From positions 4,238,001-4,302,000 of the forward strand of contig LR746271.1 of assembly GCA_902729315.2 (NCBI GenBank): 64,000 bases of DNA, in the 5' to 3' direction. The notes under the pieces are model-generated. The model saw nothing but the letters and a program-made list of their open reading frames with translations, had not been told where the DNA came from and made no database searches. The translations under genes and the position numbers were made by a program. Each line of letters starts with the position of its first letter. The first letter of the stretch is position 1. The stretch is from Spirodela intermedia. Taxonomy: Eukaryota > Streptophyta > Magnoliopsida > Alismatales > Araceae. Below are positions 63,161 to 64,000 of the stretch, piece after piece.

Positions 63161-64000
63161 CTCTTAATCACTTGTTCTTTCTCATGCCTTCCTTTGGCCT
63201 TATCATCTCATCAATCTCCTTCCATTCGTCATCCAAACAGCATTTTAGGCCAATCGAAGAGGTAGAGATTTATCTCTCTCCTCTACAGTCCGGGACAGAA
63301 GATGGTCTGATGTAGCCATGGACCTCGCTCAAGGCCCTTAATAAATAAGCCTCCTCATACCCCACGCCCAAGCACATTAAATCCTCAGAATCATTGTAGC
63401 TATTATTGCCTTCGAGTCATATTATGATTACCATTTTAACACCCCAGAGAGAGAAGGGGATATAAAGGTTGTGTGAGAGAGAGAGGTGATAGTGAGGACG
63501 GGTCAGTCTGCGCTGTCTATTAACTTCTAGCGAGAGAGAGAGCGACAGAGAGAGAGAGAGGTGGAAGAAGAGAAGCTGAGGGGGTGGGGGTAAGAGCGAG
63601 AAACTGTCAGTCTGCAGTGGCTTTCCTCACCATTAACTTCCCCGACATCGACTCAGCTGAGCTACGTATGTCTCAGCTCCTTTAACTGAACGCTGCCATG
63701 ACTGCATAAAAGAACGTTTCCGAATTTAATGCCGTCGGCCACGTCTGCTTTCCTGGTTCTTTAACCCCCATGGTACCTTCAATATGACCTTCAATATGCG
63801 TAACGGCGAGTTCGGAAGGGAGGAGTCCCCTCCGCTTCTGAAAGTCTGGGCGTAAAACTCAAGCTGAAGAAGAAAAATAGACTGCACCCACATGATATCT
63901 AACGCGTAGAATCATTAACCCGATTTTAACTGACTTTTGGTCCTTCCAAGATATTACTCCTAAGGCATACCCTCTCTCTCGCCCTCTCTCTCTCTCTCTC

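Larger units (their letters stand above)
60683..64000. other. Downstream intergenic DNA with repeats, no gene supported
   Basis: 3' flank of the RCC1 gene followed by repeats: (CT)n at 61242-61280 and 61585-61611, a 27-bp tandem repeat at 61711-61791, a TCTG/CT microsatellite at 62574-62628 and a pyrimidine-rich minisatellite at 62890-63160. The last 550 bp are GA-rich with a GATATAAAGG at about 63459. They could be the 5' flank of a gene beyond the window, but no exon is visible. Confidence 0.55.

Noticed and set aside
62386-63265. Overlapping frames near the right end (Ser/Leu/Val/Cys-rich)
   Set aside because: They follow the CT/GT microsatellite and minisatellite, with no codon bias or homology.
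1-64000. tRNA, rRNA, CRISPR or organelle-derived segments
   Set aside because: GTTCGA-type B-box words appear only in exons or without a matching A box and cloverleaf; no rRNA or regular spacer array was seen.

Overview
This is nuclear DNA of a flowering plant. Genes are spliced with GT..AG introns, intergenic DNA is AT-rich, and every recognisable product belongs to a plant family. First exons are strongly GC-rich (LysM receptor, SAUR, RCC1 gene) while introns are AT-rich. Together with long introns and very many (GA/TC)n microsatellites, this suggests a monocot, but the species cannot be fixed from the sequence.

Five protein-coding genes could be modelled, and for all five the exon phases add up to an open frame from ATG to stop. 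In order: (1) 6656-2228, minus strand: a beta-1,3-galactosyltransferase (GT31, DUF4094 type), 11 exons, 390 aa. Its first exon is isolated and encodes the membrane anchor, and a long (CT)n tract lies directly before the ATG. (2) 11980-12291, plus: an intronless SAUR, 103 aa. (3) 14367-12665, minus: a GPI-anchored LysM receptor-like protein of the LYM1/LYM3 (rice LYP4/LYP6) type, 5 exons including a 32-nt microexon, 420 aa. (4) 15324-40026, plus: a very long gene (about 24.7 kb, 18 exons, about 1239 aa) for the plant ATAD5/ELG1 homologue, the AAA+ subunit of the alternative clamp loader that unloads PCNA. (5) 45279-60682, plus: an RCC1-repeat protein, 15 exons, 437 aa, with an Arg/Ser-rich N-terminus and an upstream ORF that overlaps its start codon.

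The genes do not form a pathway. Genes 2 and 3 converge, and genes 3 and 4 are head to head with 956 bp between their start codons. Large introns hold most of the gene space. They contain an antisense, broken Ty1/copia reverse-transcriptase relic (intron 7 of ATAD5) and a 190-bp element with perfect 25-bp terminal inverted repeats (intron 1 of the RCC1 gene).

Gene-free stretches are 1-2137, about 7200-11860, 40027-45018 and 60683-64000. They hold degenerate tandem repeats, microsatellites and otherwise featureless AT-rich DNA. I found no tRNA, rRNA, CRISPR or organellar insertion, and no clear new multi-gene system. The most interesting points are the diverged RFC-box exon of ATAD5, its N-terminal SIM/PIP-like segment, the uORF of the RCC1 gene, and the repeat structures.
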